A DNA stretch of 64,000 nt, taken from positions 6,021,501 to 6,085,500 of the forward strand of contig NC_064001.1 of NCBI RefSeq assembly GCF_932276165.1, given 5' to 3'. A program made the position numbers and the translations under genes. This DNA comes from Plutella xylostella. Its lineage: Eukaryota; Arthropoda; Insecta; Lepidoptera; Plutellidae. Shown here in pieces: positions 25,631-36,999 of this stretch (position 1 is its first letter; every line of letters starts with the position of its first letter). Below the pieces are notes generated by a model. That model did no database searches. It saw only the letters and a list, made by a program, of their open reading frames with translations, and was not told the DNA's origin.

Positions 25631-26638
25631 AGATACTTAGTTCATATTATTATTATGTTCAGACATAGAACCTCTGCTTTAAGCTTTCGTAAAGCTCTTC
25701 ACGAACACAAAATAAAGAATATGAAACATCTATATAATAATATGACCTACGTAACATGCTTTGTAGTTCATGCAGAATATATACTAAAGGATGTTTACGG
25801 AAAGAATATGCGGCATAAAATCCACAGGTTACCGGAGTTTTCCGTAACTGAAATACAAAGAAAAATAATAACCTTCATAGATTATTATCCGACGACGTAA
25901 AAACTGTTGTAGTCGGGGTTCAATGTTTTTATAATGCGACCAGCTTTTCCTTCCCGGTCGCTATTTACCGTACACTTGCGTGGAAACATTTTCTATTTTT
26001 CTCCTTACTTCTTGTTATAAATGTTTACACGCGCTAGATTTATACGGCGTCATACTTTATATTTAAAATCCGCAGCAATGCAATTTATATTTATGGGCCA
26101 CAATTGCGGCCGGCATTTTTCTTAGCTGGAAAATGGTTTAATAATACGCCTTTAGATTAATACTGGGTTTTCGCACTACATAAAATATGCTATAATTGTC
26201 TTGTTTGAAAGAGATAAGTTGGTACATAAAATAACCTCAAGAACCGCGAAGTACCATCATAATTAGAAGATTTTAACACCATTTAGGCTGTACCATGTTG
26301 GTCACAATTACCTAAGCTCCCAGTTAGTCCTAAAAATCATACAAATGGACATGTAGACAGTTTCTATTCACCATACTCAGCAACATTTTCCCTTTCTAGA
26401 AACAAAGAGTACAAACAGTAACACAAAATTACAGTCAAATCGTTTCTCCGAAACTTGTTTTGAGGCTTTCTAGTAGAAGCGAGCCTACCCAAATGATGTA
26501 TCAACTGTACATCATTTGGGTATCTAGTGCATCCTGGCAGATCCTAAGGAGACCGCTATTGCCGCTATTCTGACTATGGTTAATTCTTTCAGTACTACTG
26601 TGGTGACAAACCCTAGACCAGCTCAAGTTTTTGTTATA

Positions 26639-26851
26639 CAAGGTGTTGCAAAAAGGGTATACTATAATTGAAATTTAAAAATTCATAAAAAAAATATTTC
26701 ATGTTCCATAGAAACTTAGTTGGTCACGTGACTTTTTTACTATGGAGAATGTTTTTTTTCGCGAATTTTGAAATTCAGATTTCAGATTCAGGCTCAGATA
26801 TAACATGCTGCACATGCTGATTTCGGCTTAGTATATTTTTGCAACACCCTG
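26639..26851. mobile_element. TA-flanked foldback MITE, copy 2
   Basis: It has the same ends and inner motifs (AACTTAGTTGGTCACGTGAC, CTGCACATGCTGATTTCGGC) as the copy at 18869, with a shortened left arm. Confidence 0.85.
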
Positions 26852-27783
26852 TATATACGCTAAGAAGACCGTGCGAAGACCGTTACGTGTTTTATGACTA
26901 ATTACGAGTAGATTCTCGATGCGCTTGTCAACATATTATTCTTACTTATTATAGTTAATTACGGCTAGAGATGGTCACTATCTGTATTTAAGTATCGTTG
27001 CTTTTAGTAAAATAGGTACACGCATAGCACTTAAGTGTGTATACCGGCATAAAATACTGATAACTTTGTTATGACTATGAATCTATGATAGATAGCTAAA
27101 AGCTATTGGTAACTGTCAACGATGAAATCACCATCAATGATAAATGTACATCCAGATTTGTGATAAAAATATATTCAAATCAAATATTCCGTACCTACAT
27201 ATAAAACTGATGCTGATGCTATAGATTTAGGTGCTGTGAAACATAAACAATATACACATACAATCTCTGTTAAATTTTAATAACCTATCTTATATACTTA
27301 ATTATTACCTCTAGTTTTATTAGATGTTTGACTTTAACGAATGAAAAGGCTTTCTTTCTCGGTCTCAATCACAGACAAATGAATAACGTCTGGAAATTAT
27401 CGAAGAAGCTTTTACCAAAGCTAAGACGCTATCACAGGATTCGATTCTATTTTTGAAACTACACAAACTGAACTTGAACTAACAAATTTGCCTTTTTTCC
27501 ATATGTTTGTATATTTGGCCCTCTGGCAACAACTCCAAGATAAAAGAAGATCTTCGGCCGACCACCTGCGATTTCAGACCCTTTAAATGTTGTTTATAAA
27601 TGTATATGAGCTCACTCACGTATTAGATTGAGGTCAACCGAGTGAATGGGTTGGTTCACAGGACGATTCACCGCTCAATTATCTTAATCATAGACAATCA
27701 CAGACCACAACGGCAGAACTAACCGCTGGAGCTGTGCGATTGTGGAGCCACAGTACACCTGCTTCGATGCCTAGTGTGACCAC

Positions 27784-28233
27784 TAGGGCATGCAATACCC
27801 GAATCATTTTCAATACCGGTATTGAGATCCGGTTTTACAACTCAATACCGGGATCCCGGTATTAATACCGGTATTAGATTTTCCTGTAATAAATGGCATA
27901 TATTGGGATTAAATTCGTAAATTTATGTCAAAATAGAACAAGAAAAAGCAATCAAGTTCTGTATTTTGTGAAAGATTCGACGATAATTACGTATATTCGA
28001 CTTAAAATTTTATATTTTTTTTTACATCCGGTGTCCGTTAAGTCCGTTTACACATGGACAACAGTGGATATCCAATGGCTGAAAACTGCATTTAACGTTG
28101 GGAACAAGTGTGCTTTCATAGTATAGGTACAGGAACACAAGGCTAGCTATATCTTCATAGCCTAAAAAAGTCCGATTTCGGTATTACTTCAATACCGGTA
28201 TTAACTTTCAAAACCGGTATTGAAGACCCCCTA
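27784..28233. mobile_element. hAT-like non-autonomous element with AATACCGGTATT repeats
   Basis: The ends TAGGGCATGCAATACC and (inverted) TAGGGGGTCTTCAATACC are related. The palindrome AATACCGGTATT or half copies of it occur about seven times, clustered within 100 bases of each end. Such subterminal clusters are typical of hAT transposase binding sites. No target duplication was visible. Confidence 0.6.
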
Positions 28234-28239
28234 TGAGGC

Positions 28240-31200
28240 TAATCTTGCTGTCGAATCTTCTATGTATTTCACCCAGCAGGAACCCACTGCACCTTGGAGG
28301 ACTGTATAGCAGAGGCTGACGCGGCTCTGGCAGTCGCCATAATAAATGTATGTTGTTCATTTCTATAAAGGATACGTGTTTAGTCATTACATGAACAGAA
28401 AAGTTTAACAAAGAGTAAAAAAATAATAGTTTAATGTGAATATTGCACTGCCATGTTAAAAGCACAAAAATTACTACATTTTTTAAAACAATTTTCGCAG
28501 GCAGCCGACCGTGAGTGAATGAATAAGTAATAAGATTATTTTCATACCTTTAGCAAAAATGTTACTTAAATGTTAAAATTTAATGATGCTGCAAGTAATT
28601 ATTTCAGATTTTGAAAGTGATGGTGCCGCCGGCTTCGGAGTATCTAATCCATAAAATATTTTACTTCTAATTCATACTTAACTTTAATAGAATCATACAG
28701 TTTTACTGAGTATTATAACCTGATAACCGGTATGATTGAATTCGTTGTTTGCACCGACCTACATAAATACGATTTTTTCCCTCCTGCCAAAACACAGTGA
28801 GGATGCACTATGGCGCTGGTGGTGGATTCTAATAGATTCAATTGTTCAGCATTTTGAACTACAATTCGTTTATTGGACTATTGTTTCCAATATTAACCTA
28901 GTTCAGATAAAATATTTCGTATTCACGCGGCACAGTAGCACACTTATCATTCAACTGATTCCCACTACCCTAAAGCGCCGCTCATCAGGCGTATACAGTA
29001 TTCATAGAAGCACCTAGAACTTACCGCGTTTGCTTTAAATTCATGTATGTGATCCGCCGAGCTAGCATTCGATCTCCTTGGAGCGTTTCGGATGCTAATA
29101 CACCTCTTTTATTACCCTCTCATTAGAATATTGAGTGAGTGCTCAGCCTTATATCGGCACAATACGTTTATGATTACCGCCGACGGAATAACAATTGGAT
29201 TGCTTCGGTTTCGTTTAGATTATTTGTTTGTGGTAGCAAAGGAGTGGGTTTTTTTGTGTTGATAAATTTTTATTTGACATTCCCAAGTGAAAGTTAAGTA
29301 TTCTTAGTCAAAAGATACCTAGTTGTTTTAAGTAGGTACCTACACTACATATTTACTTTAAGTTATAAGCAGTCATAAATAAATTATCATAAAGCTCTTT
29401 ACATCATATTTACAATTATGTAGTTACCCACCTACTCATAATTAAAATCTGACTTTTCAATTAAATTTGCACACCGATTAAATCTAAACTTCATCTTACG
29501 TGCAAACTTTATGGACCTACCCCGGCAGGTCAGGTCTATTCATAAGATGTTAACTGATACTTTAACTACAAACTACTCTATTCGTTATCTATAATCGTAT
29601 CTTGAGAAGCTTACGGCCGTGATTCATTTTAGTGGATCCCCACCCTTAATTACACTTTATGGATTCTATGTGCCATGTTTTATGATGAAATATTACGATC
29701 GGTACACTTTATTGCTCAAGAAATGTTAGACTGAGTTGGCGATAATGGCTACCATGGATTTCATGTTTGTTTCATACCTACCACGTTTCATAAAACACAT
29801 GATAACTAAAAGACTCGGGCGACGGCAGCGAACTAAAAGAAATATTCTACCTTTGATAAACTCCTGTTTATTAAGGGTAGAATATTTCCAGGCCAGTTAT
29901 AAGTACTTTATATTGTTATCATTTTTATTTGTAAAATACATAGATAGTTTAGTTAAATAATAAGTACTTAATATTTTATTTTAATAATAACTTCATAATG
30001 TTTAATATATATAAGGGGTATACTAATAAAAAAAATAAAAAAAAACTAAAAGACTTAAGTACATATTATAATGTGTATGTGTAATTATAAATAAGCGGTT
30101 GTCCGGCTTCGATTCGCCTTAAAAGGTTTTCCCGTTAATTTTCAGGAGCCATATTTATGATATAACTTTCCTGTTTACACTTTTACGTTTGTATGAAATA
30201 AACTCTATATGTTCTGTTTCTGCCTAAGAACAATTGTATTGTTACAATAGATATAATAAATATGATAGGCTCACTTGGGAACATCGAAGGTCCACCAGGG
30301 CTAGGCATGAGAGACTCTTTGAAGAAGATATTCGAAGAAATCTTGATATTCACACATAAAATTCACTTTTAATATAGTGACCAAGTATAATGCCTAATGG
30401 AAGCTGGTGATATTTAACCGATATTTCCCAAATTTGCAATTATTGTGATAATCGCGACCGCGCCCAATTACAAAAGCTTTACAACCAGGCGAAGGCTGAC
30501 AACGACTGACTTCTTGTCAAAGTAAAATTTACCTACCGTACAAAAGGTAAACATTTATTTCAATCTACCCACATACCACAAATATTAAAATTTTTCGACC
30601 CACGTTCAACCGGTATCGAACAGGTATACCTACATATAACTGAAAAGCGCAAAAAAAGCTATGAGCGAAAAATGAATATGATCATACATGTGCTCACGTT
30701 CCACCACCACGACTCCTTGTACTTATATGATATGATCTGATTTTAGCTTCCACTTTTAAATACACAGTTTACATGCTGTAACGTAGATAATCCTATCCAT
30801 CACTCTATTGGCAGCAAATTAAAGGTCAAAGTAACCTATATTCCGCGTACCAGTAGTGGCTACCTCTAACTATAATAGCCTTACCGTGGACATCGCATCG
30901 TCGCCTCGGCACGGGGCACATCAAAGGGAATGTACCGTGCATTATTTAGTACCTAGAGGACGCTAGAACAACATGCCCTTCGGACGAGAGTGATCAAATA
31001 TTGGATCAGTCAGGAGAGTGCATTTAGAGGAAGTTTAGTTGGCAACGTCTTGTGTGTAAAGTGCTATAGTACATTAGCGACAGTGGAAATTAATATCTTG
31101 ACCAAACTGGAAATGTTTTTTTTTATGTTAGCTCTAATAATGTAGTTATCACCATTTTAGAATTGGTAGATCTTTTGAACAAAAAGAAACACAATCTAAT

Positions 31201-31570
31201 CAGTCAACCTGTTTCACAAACACTCGTTAAACTTACGACACGTAAACTTTGTTCGCGGTGGTAAAAACAGTAAGCGAAAATAATGACGAGTTTTACAATA
31301 TCCCTACGACATAGCCATAATGTAAACGTCGAGCTAGAATTAAATTTAGTGATTTACTGCTGCGTTTGAAACCGTACAGACCTACTGTTTGGAATTTGGA
31401 CAACCAATGAAGGAGCAATAGAGCCTAGTTTTTTTATTGTATGTAAATAATTAATTATTTCTTAACTTTCTTCAAAGTTTAATTTTTGCGATACTTCTCA
31501 GGAAAGATATACGTCCAGCAGTAGAAGATTACATCTTAAGTACATTTTTGATAAATATTAAGTACATTTC
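28240..31570. other. No gene recognised
   Basis: Short frames only. One small Helitron-like fragment lies at 30093. Confidence 0.6.
30093..30142 (-). mobile_element. Fragment of the same Helitron-like repeat
   Basis: CGGCTTCGATTCGCCTTAAA and GGTTTTCCCGT match the 3' part of the family. Confidence 0.55.
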
Positions 31571-31572
31571 AC

Positions 31573-31592
31573 GTATATATATATATATATAC
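31573..31592. repeat. (TA)n microsatellite
   Basis: Ten TA units framed by CG on each side (ACG...CGT), directly at the LINE 5' boundary. Confidence 0.9.
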
Positions 31593-33250
31593 GTAAAGAA
31601 CTTACAGGTGCACTGACTATAATATTCAATAAAAGTCTAACAGCTGGGGTATTCCCTTCCCGTTGGAAAATTGCTCATATAGTCCCAATTCATAAGTCAG
31701 GTGATAAGTCAATGTGTGATAAATATAGACCAATCAGTATTCTCTCTTGCATGGCGAAAATATTCGAATCTTTAGTTTATGACCGTATCTATCATCACGT
31801 CTCACCTTTCTTGTCACAAAAGCAGCATGGGTTTATGAAAAATAAATCTACAGTAAGTAATCTTTTAGAGTATAAAAACTACCTATGCAGTGCTTTTGCA
31901 AAAAACGGACAAGTCGACTCCATTTATACAGATTTTTCTAAGGCGTTCGATAAGGTGAACCATGAAATTCTATGCTTCAAGGTCTCCTGTTATGGTGTGC
32001 ATGGTAGCTTGCTCAGGTGGATATGCTCCTACTTGCATTTGCGGTCTCAGTTAGTTGCAGTAAAGGGTTTCTTGTCTTCTCCTATAATTACGACATCTGG
32101 AGTGCCCCAAGGATCACATCTTGGGCCGCTCTTGTTTATAATATTCATAAACGACCTAATTGACAGGCTCAATAGTCCCTGCTTACTTTACGCTGATGAT
32201 TTGAAGGTTTTCACTTCTATAACAGATTTACAAGACTGCAATAACCTGCAAAGAGATCTTGATACGATTTCAGAATGGTGCACCGTTAACCATATGAAAC
32301 TTAATATCAGTAAGTGCTCAGTTATAACGTTCACTCGAAAAATTAACCGTATATTATTCAACTATGAACTTAGTGCTCAATCTCTTGAACGTAAAACTGT
32401 AATTAGAGACCTCGGGGTTATGTTTGATGAACAACTGACATTTAGACATCACTATGAGTATATTGTTAACAGGGGCAATCGACTCCTAGGGTTTATTGTA
32501 AGATCTACTCGCAATTTTAGAAATCCTCATAGTCTCCTCTATTTGTATTATAGTTTAGTAAGAAGCATATTAGAGTACGCTTCACCTATATGGTCTCCTT
32601 GCTACATGGTCCACACCACAAATATTGAAAGAGTGCAAAAAAAGTGCCTCAGAATTTTAGCCTACAAACTGCATAGCACTCGATCACTTAACAGTTATAA
32701 AGCTAGGCTGGGAAAATTTAACGTAACTTCTCTTGAAACTCGTCGAACACAATGCGACCTTATGTACTTGCACAAGATTATCCATTCACGAATAGATTCA
32801 CCAGCACTTTTATCGTCAATGAAAATTAATACTCAGTTTAGAACACGTAAGCCAAATTTGTTTCCACTTGAAGTCTTCAAAAATAATACTTCTTATTATA
32901 ATCCTTTAGTAAGGATGCGTCGCACTTACAACACTTTATCCAATGAACATAACATAGATATATTTGACTCTAACCCATGTCGTTATCGACGATCTATTCT
33001 AAATATCCTCAACGATCATCAATAAAAATATCTTTTTTTGTAATTTAAATTTAGGTCATATATGTACTTATTAATTGTATTAACTTATTTGTTAAAATTT
33101 AATAATTAAGAACATGTTTCTAGTTTTAATCATGCTGTGTACACATTGTTTGGGTTATAATCTAGAACAAAATACTTTTTATAACACTTTTATTTATAAT
33201 GATTGTAACCTGTTTTGTGTGCCTTACAATAAATAAATAAATAAATAAAT
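31592..33250 (+). mobile_element. 5'-truncated LINE retrotransposon
   Basis: The fragment begins directly after a (TA)n run (31573-31592), inside the reverse transcriptase domain, and ends in an (AATA)n tail at about 33225-33250. The open frame inside is uninterrupted to the stop at 33025. No clear target duplication was seen. Confidence 0.85.
31601..33025 (+). CDS. LINE reverse transcriptase, C-terminal part
   Basis: The frame is open from about 31592; the first ATG (31712) is internal, so the start is lost by 5' truncation. Upstream residues read LTGALTIIFNKSLTAGVFPS, the usual entry to the RT domain. Then come KYRPISILSCMAKIFE, TDFSKAFDKVNH (first catalytic Asp), SGVPQGSHLGPLLF and the active site LLYADDLKVF, followed by the thumb and C-terminal region ending ILNDHQ. 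This is the Jockey/CR1-type arrangement of non-LTR retrotransposons. The endonuclease and ORF1 are missing. The unbroken frame suggests a fairly young insertion. Confidence 0.9.
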   Translation, partial: LTGALTIIFNKSLTAGVFPSRWKIAHIVPIHKSGDKSMCDKYRPISILSCMAKIFESLVYDRIYHHVSPFLSQKQHGFMKNKSTVSNLLEYKNYLCSAFAKNGQVDSIYTDFSKAFDKVNHEILCFKVSCYGVHGSLLRWICSYLHLRSQLVAVKGFLSSPIITTSGVPQGSHLGPLLFIIFINDLIDRLNSPCLLYADDLKVFTSITDLQDCNNLQRDLDTISEWCTVNHMKLNISKCSVITFTRKINRILFNYELSAQSLERKTVIRDLGVMFDEQLTFRHHYEYIVNRGNRLLGFIVRSTRNFRNPHSLLYLYYSLVRSILEYASPIWSPCYMVHTTNIERVQKKCLRILAYKLHSTRSLNSYKARLGKFNVTSLETRRTQCDLMYLHKIIHSRIDSPALLSSMKINTQFRTRKPNLFPLEVFKNNTSYYNPLVRMRRTYNTLSNEHNIDIFDSNPCRYRRSILNILNDHQ

Positions 33251-33980
33251 ATTCCATGTGTCGTTATGTGAGAATGAATCTGAAATATAGGCATCTGTAT
33301 AGATAAATTGATCGCAACACTTCTCCCTTCAGTGCTCACAGCGCGCGCTCAACTCGATTACATGGGACGTCAATGCAAACAAAGATGGCGGCCGCCGAGA
33401 CCTCCTAAATTAATCGAACGAACTAAATTGACTTTGGCTGATGTTAAAAAAAACCTGTCATGATGGAAAGCTACCCGGGCGACCTTGACTCTTTGACGCT
33501 ATTATTTGACGATTTTCACACACAAAAAATAAACTTACCTTATAATAGATATGGATTAGGTTGTAAGATTATCAATGCTTACATCGTCTAATTAGAAATT
33601 ATTCCATAAATTAATTTGAAAAATTAATTGGAATCATAAACCAATTTCCTATTTAGGGAAATTTTCTTTGTATTGTACAAAGGTAATCATAAGTTTAGGA
33701 ATCGTACATAAAATTGTATATACTCATTAATCTTTTTAAATCTCACAGCTTTTTCTTCCTAATTTACTGATTATGAATTGGTTTTATTGAAGAAACTTTA
33801 ATTGTAAAGTATTTTTTTTTGATGAACCATCCTAATCGTTTTAGCAGTTATTGAGATATGAAACTTTTAAACTAACAGTACGTACGATACGAGTACTTTG
33901 ATAAGAAATATAATCAAATGTTATATCCTTTGTTGCATGGTAAATAACTCGGTTATATGTATGTAAACCAATTGTATTAT

Positions 33981-34078
33981 ACCTTGTTTTCTGGGCAAAG
34001 TCATCTGATACAAACAAAAACTACCCTTATTCGAATGTAATAAGGGTCTTGTCAGATGTCTTTCCCCGCTAAACAAGG
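33981..34078. mobile_element. Foldback MITE, 98 bp, TA-flanked
   Basis: The arms are inverted: CCTTGTTTTCTGGGCAAAG left, CTTTCCCCGCTAAACAAGG right. CTACCCTTATTCGAATGTAA lies between. TA is on both sides. It shares its core with the MITEs at 45114 and 46997. Confidence 0.82.
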
Positions 34079-34200
34079 TATTTGAGAAAACAAAATATTT
34101 TGATGCAACAAAGAATACATCTTCAACTCAAATTTACACCATTGTTATCACAAGCTAACAGGTACTCTCGTACATTATAGGACAAAAGCCTGAGGAAGAA

Positions 34201-34411
34201 TCCTAATTAATATTATAAATGCGAAAGTAACTGTGTCTGTCTATCTGTCTGTCTGTCTGTTACTCTTTCACGCCAAAACTACCGAACGGATTTGAATGAA
34301 ATTTGGTATACAGATAGTCTAGACTCTGGGAAAGAACATAGGCTACTTTTTATCCCGGAATTCCCACGGGAAAACTTTTTAAGGAGAAGCGAAGCGCGCG
34401 GGAACAGCTAG
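34201..34411 (+). mobile_element. Short Helitron-like repeat, copy 3
   Basis: TCCTAATTAATATTATAAAT start and ACAGCTAG end, with A before and T after, which is the A^T insertion rule of Helitrons. Confidence 0.82.
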
Positions 34412-34599
34412 TAATAAATAATTGTGCCTGCTACGGTAAGCCTACGAAGTCGCTACGGCATCGCTACGAGAAATCGTAGCGGCTACGAAAAGGCGTAGTA
34501 GGTAGAGTGCGACAAACTTATCTGTTCCGGTGAGAGCTCACGTAAATGTCTAATATTTCTTAATTCTATCTATATTCTATTCTTAATTATGATATAGAC

Positions 34600-34785
34600 C
34601 ACCTGTGGTTCACCTTCGGGTTGGTGGGTTCACATATCTAGATGTGCTTAATCTAGATATGCAGGTTTCCTCACGATGTTTTCCTTCACCGTAAGAGCGA
34701 TGATATACATTGTACGTAAATTCAAACCTGCATCTCTGGCGTGAGAAGCGGGCGCTTACCCAACTGAGCTACCACCGGTCCCGTA
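34600..34785 (-). mobile_element. tRNA-derived SINE, family 1
   Basis: On the - strand it starts GGTGGTAGCTCAGTTGGGTA (A box TAGCTCAGTTGG), then CGCCCGCTTCTCACGCCAGA, then a weak B box (GGTTTGAATTT). The tail holds TTACGGTGAAGGAAAACATC and GTGAGGAAACCTGCATATCT. A second copy is at 19680. Confidence 0.78.
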
Positions 34786-34973
34786 TGCCTACCTGGCTGT
34801 GTTCAGATCGTTCACTCTAGCGCCGAGTTTCCAGGGTTCGCCACGGTTGAGGCAAATATTCGTTTACTTACTAAAACTAATTTTTTTCTCAGGTCTCAGA
34901 TATCTAACGTTTGTGTCTTGTGTTTAACCTTCATAAAACCATTTCTTTTCTATATTGTCTAGCCTATACACGT

Positions 34974-35240
34974 TGACGACCGAATGGCGTAGTGGTTAGT
35001 GACCCTGACTACTGAGCCGAAGGTCCCGGGTTCGATTCCCGGCTGGGGCAGATATTTGTTTAAAGACAGATATTTGTACTCGGGTCTTGGGTGTTGATAT
35101 TTATATTTAGTATCTATCTATCTATGTATTTCTGTAGATATATCAGCTGTCCGACACCCATAACACAGGTTCTGCCTAGCTTGGGGTCGGATGGCCGTGT
35201 GTCAGATGTCCCCACATATTTATTTATTTATTTATTTAAT
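34974..35240 (+). mobile_element. tRNA-derived SINE, family 2
   Basis: The head has A box TGGCGTAGTGG (34985-34995) and perfect B box GGTTCGATTCC (35029-35039). The body reads GATATTTGTACTCGGGTCTT, then GCCTAGCTTGGGGTCGGATG. The tail is (ATTT)n at 35216-35239. Both Pol III boxes look intact. Confidence 0.88.
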
Positions 35241-35313
35241 CGTTGGTCCCCCATGAAAAGCTTCTCACTCTACGCTCACCTGTTTGCAGACTGCACTTGG
35301 TTAAGTGTATGCC

Positions 35314-36985
35314 TAACGTGACCATACGTCCCGCTTTGGGCGGGACAGTCCCGCTTTCAAGCTGTCCGTCCCGCTGTCCCCCGCGAGGGCAAAAATGTCC
35401 CGCTTTCAGATTCACAGACCAAGCGATAATTTAAATTACCTACATTTTGTAACTTCATCCCATATTTCCTTTCTTTCTTTTAATCACTTGAGACAACTAT
35501 TTATCACTTACTCACATAGACTATAGGGAGTAATATGAGTCCGAGTTCCACCGAGACTCCGCGAGTAACTTCGTTCAGTGACGATCATTCACTCCCTCTT
35601 GCTCTATCGTCTATATTATAAATTTATCTCGCTCACCTACCGATTCCTAACAAAGAAGAAATTCGTAGGAGTACATGTTTTTCAAAAAAGTAATCTGTAT
35701 TAACTTTTATGAATGTGAAAATAAGATAAGATGCACTATTGATAAGAACTTTAAATTAAACTACTCAAATTATTTAAAAATCAAAGTATGATGTTTAAGA
35801 ATTTTGTAGCGTCTGGTATGAGAACACCCAAAAAATCCGAAAAAAAAATCCGAATTTGAAACACCGAATATACTGAATGTACCTGATTTACAAAATATTG
35901 TAATAACGATTTTTTTAATATCGATTTATAAAAATCGAATACGTATAATAATCACGAATGTTTGTTATTACGATTGTTAAATACTGATTAAATACACGAA
36001 GGTAAAAAAATACGATTACTTTAGTATACGAAAAATAAAATATACAGATTTATTATAATCACGAAAATATCAATTCCGGACCGAAATTATGATAATTCGT
36101 GATTTTGACAAAAATAAAATGAACGTTTCAAAACTTTAGTACCAAAACCTACAGATAGGTGCGACGACGATCAAAGCGAGGAGGAGCGTGTTAGGTGCAC
36201 ATAGATATAAAAAACAAAGCGGAGCGTTTCAAATATAGAGTAAAAATATTGTTAAATAGAATACTATTTGTTGTTAAGTTACACAACAAAGCAAAACAAT
36301 TGCACGTTAAAAACCTTAGGACCTAAACCTAAAGAAAGGTGCGACGACGAGCAAAGCGAGGAGGAGCGTTTAGGTGCACATAGATGTCGAAAAACCAAGC
36401 GGAGCACAGCGAAGCAAAAAAAAGTTAAATTGTTAACTAAGTTACATTCGGGGACCTGTGTTTTCGGAATATTAAACTTCGTAATTCGTTAATAATTTGA
36501 AATATTTAAAAAAATCGTACATTTAAAACATCGAAATTATAACATTCCAAAGATTTACTTTGGTCATTTTTATAAATCTGTTGTTTGAAATTTCGTTTAT
36601 CAACTTCTCGTTATTCGGAAACTTAAAATTTACTAGAACTATGAAATTCATAATTTAAAAAAATCGTTATTTTCATATTCGTAAAAAAGTTATTCGGATT
36701 TATGTAGGGTATATTTATAATAACATAGTAAGTACTTAGGTATCCTAAATATACCACTTTACAAGATTATTAGATTAATAAAGAAATAAAATGGTCGTTC
36801 ACCATTCATGCATCTCTTTCACATTTCACTCTTTCATCGTAGGGATTGAACTTTCAATTGATGCACTGAGAAAACTGAGCGAAAGGATAAGAAGATAAGA
36901 AAGAAAAATAATATGTATCTTTGAGGGATATGAAATTCGGCACGGTGGTGTCCCGCTTTGACAAAAAAAATAAATGGTCACGTTA
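35314..36985. mobile_element. hAT-like element with exact 8-bp target duplication
   Basis: TGTATGCC flanks both sides (35306-35313, 36986-36993). The inverted ends are TAACGTGACCAT. GTCCCGCTTT recurs several times near the left end and once inverted near the right. The 1672 bp hold no transposase frame. Inside is an A/T-rich stretch with many CGAAT/CGATT words and two copies of a GC-rich module. Confidence 0.88.
36135..36420 (+). repeat. Two direct copies of a GC-rich module
   Basis: GGTGCGACGACGA-CAAAGCG, GAGGAGGAGCGT and TAGGTGCACATAGAT occur at about 36158-36215 and again at about 36339-36387, each followed by CAAAGCGGAGC or CAAGCGGAGC. They lie inside the hAT-like element. Confidence 0.8.
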
Positions 36986-36999
36986 TGTATGCCCTATGT

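Larger units (their letters stand above)
19875..26636. other. Long stretch without a recognised gene
   Basis: It holds LINE remnants and AT-rich sequence. A GC-rich patch (23118-23160, GGGCCGCGCGGCCGGCC) opens a 135-codon frame with no family resemblance. A promoter or repeat end is possible. Confidence 0.55.

Noticed and set aside
25592..25900. 102-codon + strand frame
   Set aside because: It begins inside an RTE tail remnant and has no recognisable domain or splice context.
34985..35048. Stand-alone tRNA gene
   Set aside because: The tRNA-like head is followed by a SINE body and an (ATTT)n tail, so it is a SINE.
35216..35240. CRISPR or other spaced repeat array
   Set aside because: It is a simple (ATTT)n SINE tail; no spaced direct repeat array was seen anywhere in the window.
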